A stretch of 7,716 nucleotides of DNA from Chloroflexi bacterium UBA5177 (GTDB lineage: Bacteria > Chloroflexota > UBA5177). Below the pieces are notes generated by a model. It did not search any database. It worked only from the letters and a program-made list of their open reading frames with translations, and was not told the DNA's origin. This document shows positions 1 to 5,992 of the stretch, one piece after another. The stretch spans positions 43,729 through 51,444 of the forward strand of contig DHWR01000050.1 of the NCBI GenBank assembly GCA_002413265.1. The letters run 5' to 3'. The position numbers and the translations under genes are program-made. Numbering within the stretch: position 1 is the stretch's first letter; each line of letters opens with the position of its first letter.

Positions 1-3
1 TGG

Positions 4-237
4 TCAGGATCTCCGGGATGCGCCCTCGGCAGCTTGAGGCTTGACCCGGTTCCTTCGACGCTCGTCCTTGATACGGCCGGTTTCGAGCAGGTGGACCAGA
101 TATTCGAGCCGGTAAATCTCTGGTCCCCAGAAGATCTTCAGATCTGCCATGGAATCGGACGGCTCGACTACACTCAGGACGATCGCATTCGGTCTGCTGT
201 TGTCTGTCTCGCTGCCGGATGGGAGGTAGTGCGGCAT
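4..237 (-). CDS. small hypothetical protein, 77 aa
   Basis: I do not recognise this protein. The frame is open from a TTG at 381, but the ATG at 237 is preferred because an AGGAG box (244-248, reverse strand) lies 6 nt upstream of it, while the earlier TTG and the ATG at 306 have no comparable box. The product starts MPHYLPSG. It has a mixed middle with an aromatic and leucine-rich stretch around residues 33-52 (IFWGPEIYRLEYLVHLLETG) and a very basic tail from about residue 56 (DERRRNRV). It shows no signal peptide, membrane segment, cysteine pair or catalytic motif that I know. Third codon positions are rich in G and C, as in a real gene. It could be a small regulatory or nucleic-acid-associated protein given the basic tail, but that is a guess. 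A chance open frame remains possible. Confidence 0.45.
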   Translation of the reverse strand: MPHYLPSGSETDNSRPNAIVLSVVEPSDSMADLKIFWGPEIYRLEYLVHLLETGRIKDERRRNRVKPQAAEGASRRS

Positions 238-598
238 GCCATGCTCCTGGTTTCGCGCCGAAAACTCTCTACCGCCCGCAAGCTCGAGAGTCTTCGGTAG
301 GGTCATCTTACGCCTGTGATCGTCAACCATCAGGAGCAGAAAATCGCGTCCACCGAGAGCCCGGCGGTTATGTCTAGTCAAAGGCGCCCGGGCACCGAGG
401 GCGCAGATAGATGCCCAAATCCGCTGTTAGTCATGGATGCGCCCGCGGCTGCATATTCAGGCCCGGGTCAGCTTCGACCGCCAATCGAGCAGCAGTCGAG
501 TCCCACGATCCTCCATCCACATCGCAGTGAACCACCGTGCCTCTTGTCCACCTCTTTGTCCGGAGTTTTTTCCACTGCTGACTTAGCGGGTTTGAGCC
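238..598. other. stretch without a convincing gene, upstream of ribD_C
   Basis: Open frames here on both strands look like chance frames, apart from a possible N-terminal extension of the small reverse gene (up to 381). An inverted repeat GCGCCC/GGGCGC with a 9-nt spacer lies at 384-404, without a T-run on either side, so it is not a clear terminator. The hexamer TTGTCC occurs twice, 12 nt apart (544-549 and 556-561), ahead of a run of six T (566-571). The promoter of the forward reductase gene must lie here, but no good -10 box stands out. I saw no conserved FMN-riboswitch segments. Confidence 0.5.
244..248 (-). promoter_or_regulatory. ribosome binding site AGGAG for the 77-aa gene
   Basis: AGGAG on the reverse strand, 6 nt before the ATG at 237. 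It is the main reason to shorten the longer open frame (TTG at 381) to a 77-residue product. Confidence 0.45.
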
Positions 599-1270
599 AT
601 GAGTAACAATGGCGTCTCGACCGGGCCCCGAGTGACGTTGAAGATCGCTCAGACGCTCGACGGCCGCGTGGCAACCCGTACAGGCGATTCCCGATGGATA
701 ACCGGCGACGAGGCACGTGCGGAGGCTCACCGGTTACGTGCCGAAAATGACGCGGTGTTGGTCGGTATCGGTACGGTTGTGGCCGATGATCCAGAGCTAA
801 CGGTCCGTCACGTCGAGGGCAAGAATCCGCTAAGGGTGATTCTCGACAGCCGGCTCAGCATTCGCCGAAATGCCAAGGTATTAAGGACTGAGGAAGCCGC
901 GACAGTGATCGCCACCATTGCCTCATCCGACAGCGCGCGCCGCCGGCTGATAGAACGAAGCGGGGCCACGATCTTGGTGGCTGGCGACGAGGACGGCCAC
1001 GTGTCGCTCAGCGATCTGCTGAGCCAGCTGGCCACCATGGGCGTCTCGCGACTTCTTGTGGAGGGTGGCCCTACCGTGGCGACTGAATTCCTGAAACAGC
1101 GTCTGGTCGATCACGTCGTTGCATTGATAGCGCCTGCAATCCTGGGAGCCGGAATCGACGCCGTGCAGGACCTCGGCGCTACCCGCGTCGCGGAGAGAAT
1201 TCGGCTCGAAGTCGAATCGATTGAGACCCTCGGAGTCGACCTCGTTCTGAGAGCCGAAGTACTGCATTAG
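599..1270 (+). CDS. RibD C-terminal-type 5-amino-6-(5-phosphoribosylamino)uracil reductase, stand-alone
   Basis: This is a 223-residue cytosolic protein of the RibD_C / dihydrofolate-reductase-like family. In riboflavin synthesis this domain uses NADPH to reduce the ribosyl group of 5-amino-6-ribosylaminouracil 5'-phosphate to ribityl. Visible family motifs are VTLKIAQTLDGRVA (12-25, with Lys15 and Asp21-Gly22), SRWITGDEAR (31-40), DAVLVGIGTV (51-60), DDPELTVR (63-70), PLRVILDS (77-84) and the nucleotide-binding LLVEGGPTV (152-160). The length fits the reductase domain alone. The zinc deaminase half of bifunctional RibD (HAE and PCxxxxxxPPC motifs) is absent, and an in-frame TGA at 593-595 rules out an upstream extension. 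ATG 599 is therefore the first possible start, though its ribosome binding site is weak. It converges on the tRNA at 1289-1363 with only 18 nt between. Some stand-alone members of this family reduce other pteridine-like substrates, so the exact reaction is inferred. Confidence 0.88.
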   Translation: MSNNGVSTGPRVTLKIAQTLDGRVATRTGDSRWITGDEARAEAHRLRAENDAVLVGIGTVVADDPELTVRHVEGKNPLRVILDSRLSIRRNAKVLRTEEAATVIATIASSDSARRRLIERSGATILVAGDEDGHVSLSDLLSQLATMGVSRLLVEGGPTVATEFLKQRLVDHVVALIAPAILGAGIDAVQDLGATRVAERIRLEVESIETLGVDLVLRAEVLH

Positions 1271-1288
1271 TTGGTCCGCGGAGAATCT

Positions 1289-1363
1289 TGGTGGGCCCAG
1301 CAGGATTCGAACCTGCGACCTGCCGGTTATGAGCCAGTTGCTCTGCCGCTGAGCTATGGGCCC
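1289..1363 (-). tRNA. tRNA with CAT anticodon (tRNA-Met, or tRNA-Ile2), CCA encoded
   Basis: The reverse strand folds as a full cloverleaf. The acceptor is GGGCCCA/TGGGCCC with discriminator A and an encoded CCA (1289-1291). The D arm is GCTC/GAGC, the anticodon loop CTCATAA, and the T arm GCAGG-TTCGAAT-CCTGC. The anticodon stem ACTGG/CCGGC has an A-C mismatch at 27-43 and a G-U wobble. The CAT anticodon means elongator methionine, or isoleucine if C34 is changed to lysidine. The C4-G69 and C5-G68 pairs are compatible with the second option. It is not the initiator by its fully paired G1-C72 end. Confidence 0.93.
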
Positions 1364-1374
1364 GACGCTCGACA

Positions 1375-1380
1375 ATTATA
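1375..1380 (-). promoter_or_regulatory. -10 box (TATAAT) of the CAT-anticodon tRNA gene
   Basis: A perfect TATAAT on the reverse strand ends 11 nt before the mature tRNA 5' end, which places transcription start a few bases upstream of the tRNA. I see no good -35 hexamer 16-18 nt further upstream. The box lies between the stop of the secreted-protein gene and the tRNA, so the tRNA probably has its own promoter. Confidence 0.6.
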
Positions 1381-1403
1381 CGTACGATTCTGAGCCGACA
1401 GTT

Positions 1404-1832
1404 TCAGGATTTGGTTGGTGGCGGAGGCGGGGGAACACTTCGCTTGCCTGCCTTGCATCCTGAGACGGTCACCGTGAACGGGTACATCTTAGTGGTCTTT
1501 GCCTTGTACGCGTAGAGCGTAGCCCGACCGCATCTGGCCTTCGCCGGAGCTTTGATGGTGGCGACAAGATTGCCCTTGGCGTCGGTCAGTCCACCCCCAA
1601 CCAGGCCTTCCAGCTTCATGTGCTTGAGGTCAGGCTGCGCGACCAGAAGATAGTAGACGGCTTTGCTCTGCAGATGTGAAGCGAAAAGCTTCGAGGGCTT
1701 GTTGACCGCGAGCGTCTTGGTGGAGAGCTTGAAAGTGGGGCCGGCCGCCGAAGCGACGCCCGGAAGAGACGTTTGAGCAAGGGCCCCAAAGAGAACGGAG
1801 GCTGTGGCAAGCTTCGCGAGTGAGCGATTCAA
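1404..1832 (-). CDS. small secreted beta-sandwich-like protein with proline-rich tail, function unknown
   Basis: This 142-residue protein carries a Sec signal peptide: MNRSLAK, then a hydrophobic core LATASVLFGALA, with probable cleavage after ASA near residues 29-30. The mature part (about 31-127) is made of short alternating hydrophobic segments such as TFKLSTKTLAV (33-43), YYLLVAQ (60-66), GNLVATIKAP (87-96) and YPFTVTVSGC (117-126), which suggests an all-beta, Ig-like fold. Two cysteines (101 and 126) could form one disulphide. The end is a basic patch followed by six prolines (134-139). The start is TTG 1832, chosen because AGGAG (1840-1844) lies 7 nt upstream and the signal peptide begins there. 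It sits between two tRNA genes on the same strand. The only space for a promoter (about 45 nt) is filled by a hairpin, so it may depend on read-through from tRNA-Gly. The mature part resembles the C-terminal module of the SGNH-like protein at 3572-4747. I do not know its function. Confidence 0.75.
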   Translation of the reverse strand: MNRSLAKLATASVLFGALAQTSLPGVASAAGPTFKLSTKTLAVNKPSKLFASHLQSKAVYYLLVAQPDLKHMKLEGLVGGGLTDAKGNLVATIKAPAKARCGRATLYAYKAKTTKMYPFTVTVSGCKAGKRSVPPPPPPTKS

Positions 1833-1839
1833 AGACTAA

Positions 1840-1844
1840 CTCCT
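1840..1844 (-). promoter_or_regulatory. ribosome binding site AGGAG fixing a TTG start
   Basis: AGGAG on the reverse strand, 7 nt before TTG 1832. It supports the TTG as the start codon over upstream alternatives. Confidence 0.7.
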
Positions 1845-1851
1845 GAGGCTG

Positions 1852-1886
1852 AAAACGACCCATCCTCTGCCGAGCGGCAGGGGGTC
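1852..1886 (-). terminator. hairpin plus short T-run after tRNA-Gly (terminator or leader element)
   Basis: Read on the reverse strand, an outer stem GACCC/GGGTC (1857-1861 with 1882-1886) encloses an inner stem CTGCC/GGCAG with loop GCTC, followed by a single G and TTTT (1852-1855). It starts 2 nt after the encoded CCA of tRNA-Gly and ends just before the ribosome binding site of the secreted-protein gene. It can be a weak intrinsic terminator of the tRNA transcript or a leader hairpin of the downstream gene. The T-run is short for a strong terminator. Confidence 0.5.
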
Positions 1887-1888
1887 TA

Positions 1889-1962
1889 TGGAGCGGGCAC
1901 GCGGAATCGAACCGCGACCTACTGCTTGGAAGGCAGTCATTCTGCCGTTAAACCATGCCCGC
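1889..1962 (-). tRNA. tRNA-Gly (TCC), CCA encoded
   Basis: The reverse strand folds as a cloverleaf. The acceptor is GCGGGCA/TGCCCGC with discriminator T and an encoded CCA (1889-1891). The D arm is GTTT/GAAT with wobble pairs, the anticodon arm ACTGC-CTTCCAA-GCAGT, and the T arm CGCGG-TTCGATT-CCGCG. Anticodon TCC reads glycine GGA/GGG codons. It lies 63 nt downstream of the guaB stop on the same strand. Confidence 0.96.
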
Positions 1963-2025
1963 CCAAGGCCGAACTTTCGACAGACTCGTAAGTTTACTCA
2001 ATAGGCCATTGACACGGCCATGTCT

Positions 2026-3471
2026 TCACAGCTCGATGTCGTGAGGCTCGCTCTCTCTCAGCGAGGCATCAGTGACTTGAATGAACTGTGCATTCTCCCG
2101 AAATTCACGAAGGCTGCGAGAACCGAGATAGCTCATACCCGACCGCAATCCACCGACCAACTGGACCAACACATCCGACACGTCTCCCCTAAAAGGGACC
2201 ATGCCTTCTACACCCTCGGGCACGACATCGGTCAGATCGGTCTCGCCCTCCCAGCCCGGCTTCTCGCGCCTTCGGCGTTCGAGAGTAGCACCGGCCGAGG
2301 CCATGCCTCTGGAAGCCTTGTATCGCCGACCGTTGCGCACGACTACGATGCCTGGGCTCTCGCGGGTTCCTGCCAGGGCGTTGCCACACATCACGGTCGA
2401 CGCACCCGCGGCCAAGGCCTTGCTGACGTCACCAGATGTTCGGATCCCGCCATCCGCCATGATCGGTATGCCGTGCGCTTCCGCCTCCCGGACGGAGTCC
2501 ATCACGGCGGTGAGCTGCGGAACTCCCACGCCCGTAACGACTCGCGTGATGCAGATTGACCCAGGCCCGACGCCCACCTTCACGGCATCGACGCCGGCAT
2601 CGATCAGGTCGCGCGTTCCTTCAGCGGTTGCCACGTTTCCGGCGATAAGATCGACGTCCCCCAATCTCGCTCGAATCTGACGTACTGCCCTGAGCGCGTT
2701 CTCTGAGTGACCGTGTGCGATGTCCACGATCAGTACGTCGCAGCCGGCCTTTACCAGCTCACATGCCCGCTCGAGATAGTCCCCGACCACGCCGATGGCG
2801 GCACCGACCAGCAACCTTCCCTTCTCGTCCTTCGACGACTCGGGATGCAGCGTCCTTTTGAGAATGTCTCTCAGCGTAATGAGCCCGGCTAGCTTGCCTC
2901 GATCGTCAACCAGAGGAAGTTTCTCGACCTTGTGTTCTTCGAGAATCTCCTCCGCCTGGCTGATTGTGGTCCCGACGGAAGCCGTTATGAGGCGAGACCG
3001 CGGAGTCATGCAATCAGAGACGAGCCTCGAATCATCTTTCACGAACAGGATGTCTCGGCCGGTGAGAAGGCCCACGAGGACGCCTCCTGCGTCTACGACC
3101 GGCAGCCCGGTGATCTGGTTCTCTTCGAGAATCTCTCTCGCATGGTCGACGGTACTGTCGGGCGAGATCGTGAACGGATTCTCGATAACAAAGCTCTCAG
3201 ACCGTTTCACCTGCTTTACCTGAGCAATTTGCTGTTCGACGCTGTTGAAGCGATGAATGATCCCAATGCCACCGTGCCTGGCCATCGCAATGGCCATTTC
3301 AGCCTCGGTAACGGTGTCCATGTTGGCGCTCACGATGGGGGTGCGCAGACAGATCTTGCGGGTCAGAGGACTCGAGGTGTCGACGTCCTTCCGAGATTCG
3401 ATGCTCGAATACCGGGGAAGCAGGAGCACATCGTCGTAGGTCAGGGCTTGACGAATCGTCGGTTCGGCCAC
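2026..3471 (-). CDS. guaB: inosine-5'-monophosphate dehydrogenase
   Basis: This 481-residue cytosolic enzyme oxidises IMP to XMP with NAD+, the committed step to GMP. It shows the full bacterial layout: an N-terminal barrel part with [10 protein letters not shown] (10-19) and [12 protein letters not shown] (45-56); two CBS domains (about 93-147 and 152-206), which in this family bind adenine or guanine nucleotides and tune activity; and the barrel resuming at [10 protein letters not shown]. The catalytic loop GPGSICITR (302-310) carries Cys307 and Thr309. The phosphate-binding [12 protein letters not shown] is at 337-348, and LAGTRESPG at 366-374. The C-terminal SRGM/VPEG part flanks the mobile flap (391-418). 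That flap is odd: it reads [10 protein letters not shown] where most relatives have the Arg-Tyr pair (DRYF) that activates water. The start is GTG 3471, with GAGGAG (3481-3486) 9 nt upstream. It lies downstream of a terminator-like hairpin and 97 nt after the SGNH-like gene on the same strand. Confidence 0.97.
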   Translation of the reverse strand: MAEPTIRQALTYDDVLLLPRYSSIESRKDVDTSSPLTRKICLRTPIVSANMDTVTEAEMAIAMARHGGIGIIHRFNSVEQQIAQVKQVKRSESFVIENPFTISPDSTVDHAREILEENQITGLPVVDAGGVLVGLLTGRDILFVKDDSRLVSDCMTPRSRLITASVGTTISQAEEILEEHKVEKLPLVDDRGKLAGLITLRDILKRTLHPESSKDEKGRLLVGAAIGVVGDYLERACELVKAGCDVLIVDIAHGHSENALRAVRQIRARLGDVDLIAGNVATAEGTRDLIDAGVDAVKVGVGPGSICITRVVTGVGVPQLTAVMDSVREAEAHGIPIMADGGIRTSGDVSKALAAGASTVMCGNALAGTRESPGIVVVRNGRRYKASRGMASAGATLERRRREKPGWEGETDLTDVVPEGVEGMVPFRGDVSDVLVQLVGGLRSGMSYLGSRSLREFRENAQFIQVTDASLRESEPHDIEL

Positions 3472-3491
3472 GGCGCGGGTCTCCTCAATTC

Positions 3492-3518
3492 AGAAAGAAG
3501 CGCCCCAGTACGGGGCGC
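3492..3518 (-). terminator. intrinsic terminator or attenuator hairpin before guaB
   Basis: On the reverse strand a perfect 7-bp stem GCGCCCC/GGGGCGC (3500-3518) with loop GTACT is followed directly by TTCTTTCT. It lies 53 nt beyond the stop of the SGNH-like gene and ends just before the guaB ribosome binding site. It could end the binding-protein/SGNH-like transcript or act within the guaB leader. Confidence 0.6.
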
Positions 3519-3571
3519 ATGGCGTGAAGGTCGAGCGTTTGGATGCCTCGAAGAACTGTGTGCTAGGAACG

Positions 3572-4747
3572 CTATCGCACGTGATAGGTCATTGTACCGC
3601 TGCAGACTCTTTGGTTCGCGAGGTCCATCGCACAGACGCGTGCGTGCCCGGTGCCGCTCCTCTTCTGAGCGCTCACTCTCAGCGCATACGTTCCATCGTC
3701 TGCAACTGCTCCCGCTAGTGAACGAAGCTTCCCGCTCGGAGGAGTGAGCTTCAAAGTAACGGTGGCGTACGCGGACGTCTTGCCGGAGATATGAAACTTT
3801 TTACCCGTTCGGACTGTCTTGGGCGAGATCTTGAGGGAGATCGAGGGATTGACCATGAACCCGGATGCTTTGATGACCGCGCCGGCGTAGACTCGGTACC
3901 CATCGGCGGTGGGAAGGATGTTGAGCTTGGTCGGGTCTCCGGACGCCAGAGTCGGCGGCACAAAGGTAAGCACCGACGCGCCGCCGGGCCACGCGTCAAA
4001 GGCCGAAGCAACATCGGCGTACGCAGCGCTGTACTTGGCGGCCTCCGACTTCACGATGTTGTTCATTCCGGCAATGGCACTTGTAGCCACCTGCGGAAGG
4101 CCACTGGGCAACGGGGGAGAAGAGATGCCGCCCAGTGGGTTGTATTGATTGATGACGATGATGGAAGTCGAAGGGCCTGCGGCGGCCCGCAGCTGCGCGA
4201 GCAAGGAATCAAGATTCTTGCCGAAGGAAGAGAAGACTTTTGGCAGCTTCGCGGCTGTGCCGAGCGGGTCCACGGCGGCGTTGGGCAACAGAGGCAAAAG
4301 GTCATCTCCTCCGATATTTACTGTGATCGGATTCACTTCGCCTTGATGCGCGTGGATGAAAGCGACTGCCTCAGGCAGGGGCGCGGCGATGGGAGCATCC
4401 AGGGGACGGGTGCACGGCGAGCCTGGGCCATATCCGTTCAGAACCTCGCATGAGTCCTCCAGCGGGTGGGATAGATTTACCAGACTCAGCGCCGGCTGCT
4501 GCTGTTTCAGATACCGAAAGAACAGACAGACGTACCCATATGAAGGCTGCGTGGTGCATGTCGGGTCGACAGGCACCCCTTCAGCGGTTACCCCGTAGGC
4601 GAGCGAGTCCCCGAGGGCGAGGTAGTATTTTCCGGGCGCGGCCGAGTTGTGAGCGCCCGAGACTGGTCGGGGTGCGATTGATAGCCCGACAAAAGCCAGC
4701 AGGCCGGCGAACAGTGCGGACGTTCCTCTCGGTGTCAGGACTTGCAT
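3572..4747 (-). CDS. secreted SGNH/GDSL-fold protein with degenerate active site and C-terminal beta-sandwich module
   Basis: This 391-residue exported protein starts at ATG 4747. The open frame runs on to 4828 but would overlap the upstream gene. A Sec signal peptide spans about 1-31 (hydrophobic TSALFAGLLAFVGLSIA). The SGNH hydrolase-like part covers about 40-298: block I YLALGDSLAYG (42-52) with the nucleophile Ser48; a block II-like NLSHPLEDS (91-99); a block III-like VNIGGDDLL (143-151); a helix-rich middle; and a block V-like NILPTADGYRVYA (276-288). Family members usually read about CPGE in block II, GxND in block III and HP in block V. Here these are HPLE, GGDD and LP, so the oxyanion Gly and Asn and the catalytic His all appear replaced. 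Active lipase or esterase function is therefore doubtful. Residues 300-391 form a second, all-beta module with two cysteines (372, 382). Its start lies 7 nt after the stop of the solute-binding protein gene, so the two are probably co-transcribed. The fold is fairly sure; the role is unknown. Confidence 0.82.
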   Translation of the reverse strand: MQVLTPRGTSALFAGLLAFVGLSIAPRPVSGAHNSAAPGKYYLALGDSLAYGVTAEGVPVDPTCTTQPSYGYVCLFFRYLKQQQPALSLVNLSHPLEDSCEVLNGYGPGSPCTRPLDAPIAAPLPEAVAFIHAHQGEVNPITVNIGGDDLLPLLPNAAVDPLGTAAKLPKVFSSFGKNLDSLLAQLRAAAGPSTSIIVINQYNPLGGISSPPLPSGLPQVATSAIAGMNNIVKSEAAKYSAAYADVASAFDAWPGGASVLTFVPPTLASGDPTKLNILPTADGYRVYAGAVIKASGFMVNPSISLKISPKTVRTGKKFHISGKTSAYATVTLKLTPPSGKLRSLAGAVADDGTYALRVSAQKRSGTGHARVCAMDLANQRVCSGTMTYHVR

Positions 4748-4754
4748 GGCTCGC

Positions 4755-5927
4755 CTATAGCTTGATCCAGCCGGTGACCGGCACAAACTGCCCGTTGTGG
4801 ATGCGGTAAACCTTGAACTGCCGTGCACCGAAGTGCTGTGAGGGCGTCCAGTCTAGCTTGCCGGTGAAGCCCGTGGAGAAGTTTCGGAAACGGGTGTCCA
4901 GCACCGTGCGCAGACGAGTGCGCGTAAGGTTCCTTCCAACCAGCTTGAGCGCCTTGAAGAGGAGGGTGGCATTGAAGTACCCGTACAGCCCGTAGTTGCT
5001 GTATTTCCCACCGTGATACGCGGCCAGAGCATGTCGGTACGCTTTTGCGACTCGGTTCTTCCCGGTGAGGTCAGCATAGCTGGACACATAGTTACCTTCC
5101 GCATTGCTTCCAATGAGAGCCAGCCAGAGCGGGTCGCTCATGGGATAGTTCGCTAGAAAGCCGCGTTTCGGCCTGAATGCCAAAAGATGCGCGTATTGCA
5201 TGAAGGCCGCGGTCGGCGTCGGCGTGCCGTTCAGAATCACCAGATCGGGGGTCGCCGAGCGGAGCTGGATCACCTGAGCGGAAAGGTTACTGTCAGTTGA
5301 CTGATAGGATGCCACCGCGACGAGCGATGCTCCCTTTCTTGCCAGTTCCCGCTTGATCGCATCTCGCTGCGATTCGCCGATGCCTACCTGGTAGAGCATG
5401 GCCACACGCATGGCGTGAAGCTTTGTTACTGCAAAGTCGGCCATCACAATGCCTTCACGTGCATAGTCGGGCTCGGTCTGCCAGATCCAATGCTTGCCAT
5501 TGACGCTCACGCCGCCTCCAACCGGGTCGAAAAACGGGACACGGTGACTTTCCAGATAGGGCGCGGCTACGTTGGCGTCGTCTGATCCGAAAACCCCCAT
5601 CACGGCGAACACTCCATCAGACTCCACGAGCTGTCGCGTCAGCGGAAGCGTCTGGCTCGGGTCGTAGTTGTCCGAAAGAGCCGTGTAAGCTACTTTTCTT
5701 CCGTTGATGCCGCCTGTGGCATTTATCTCTTTAACGGCCAGCGTGTAACCGCCCAGGATTGGCACGGAGACCACCGTGCCCCGGCCCGTCTGGTCGATGA
5801 TTCCCCCCAGCTTGATGGTCGTGGCTGTGATTCCTGTTTCGCTGGCCAGGGCAGACTGCGGGGCTGCCAGAGACGTGGGGCCAGGCCAAAGGACGGCTGC
5901 GAGCACGAGGGCAAATCTCCAGCACAT
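4755..5927 (-). CDS. periplasmic solute-binding protein of a branched-chain amino acid-type ABC transporter (LivJ/LivK-like)
   Basis: This 390-residue protein is of the type-1 periplasmic binding fold (Peripla_BP_6). It delivers amino acids or related small solutes to LivH/LivM permeases. A Sec signal peptide occupies about 1-29 (RFALVLAAVLWPG core, ALAS before the mature end). The mature protein opens with the family pattern ITATTIKLGGIIDQTG (33-48), then GGYTLAVKEINATGGINGRKV (59-79, typical of HAAT receptors), LVESDGVFAVMG (100-111) and PFFDPVGG (131-138). There is no lipobox cysteine, so it is not lipid-anchored. Start ATG 5927 is chosen because AGGTGA lies 7 nt upstream and the signal peptide begins there; the open frame continues to 6212 but would run through livH. 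It is divergent from livH and is followed after 7 nt by the SGNH-like gene. The ligand cannot be read from sequence, and in this family it is often not leucine. Confidence 0.92.
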   Translation of the reverse strand: MCWRFALVLAAVLWPGPTSLAAPQSALASETGITATTIKLGGIIDQTGRGTVVSVPILGGYTLAVKEINATGGINGRKVAYTALSDNYDPSQTLPLTRQLVESDGVFAVMGVFGSDDANVAAPYLESHRVPFFDPVGGGVSVNGKHWIWQTEPDYAREGIVMADFAVTKLHAMRVAMLYQVGIGESQRDAIKRELARKGASLVAVASYQSTDSNLSAQVIQLRSATPDLVILNGTPTPTAAFMQYAHLLAFRPKRGFLANYPMSDPLWLALIGSNAEGNYVSSYADLTGKNRVAKAYRHALAAYHGGKYSNYGLYGYFNATLLFKALKLVGRNLTRTRLRTVLDTRFRNFSTGFTGKLDWTPSQHFGARQFKVYRIHNGQFVPVTGWIKL

Positions 5928-5933
5928 GGGCCG

Positions 5934-5940
5934 ATCACCT
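5934..5940 (-). promoter_or_regulatory. ribosome binding site of the binding-protein gene (AGGTGAT)
   Basis: AGGTGAT on the reverse strand, 6 nt before ATG 5927. It decides the start of the binding protein against the longer open frame reaching 6212. Confidence 0.6.
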
Positions 5941-5956
5941 TTCCCTTGCGTCGCAA

Positions 5957-5986
5957 AGTATGGGTGATCAACCCTCGGCGAAGCAA
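5957..5986 (-). promoter_or_regulatory. possible promoter of the binding-protein/SGNH-like unit
   Basis: On the reverse strand TTGCTT (5981-5986) and CATACT (5957-5962) are 18 nt apart. The -10 box matches 4 of 6 consensus bases and lies about 30 nt upstream of ATG 5927. It is a match by eye only. An interrupted GGGT/ACCC repeat (5962-5974) lies in the spacer. Confidence 0.35.
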
Positions 5987-5992
5987 CAGCGA

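Noticed and set aside
384..404. GCGCCC/GGGCGC inverted repeat as a terminator
   Set aside because: No T-run follows on either strand and the 9-nt loop is long; it is mentioned only as part of the non-coding stretch.
380..598. FMN riboswitch expected before a riboflavin gene
   Set aside because: None of the conserved RFN-element segments can be seen in this stretch, so no riboswitch is called.
923..1375. Reverse open frame of 150 aa starting with GPIAQRQSNW
   Set aside because: Its N-terminal part is the translation of the tRNA gene and the rest is antisense to the reductase gene; such tRNA-derived frames are a known annotation artefact.
2001..2020. GGCC/GGCC repeat after guaB as a terminator
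   Set aside because: The stem is only 4 bp and no T-run follows, so guaB and tRNA-Gly may be in one transcript, but nothing can be called.
2932..3747. Forward open frame of 271 aa
   Set aside because: It is antisense to guaB and the end of the SGNH-like gene and has low-complexity, Arg/Gly-rich content typical of shadow frames.
3572..4828. Long 418-aa form of the SGNH-like protein
   Set aside because: It would overlap the end of the binding-protein gene by about 70 nt and bury the signal peptide behind 27 unrelated residues.
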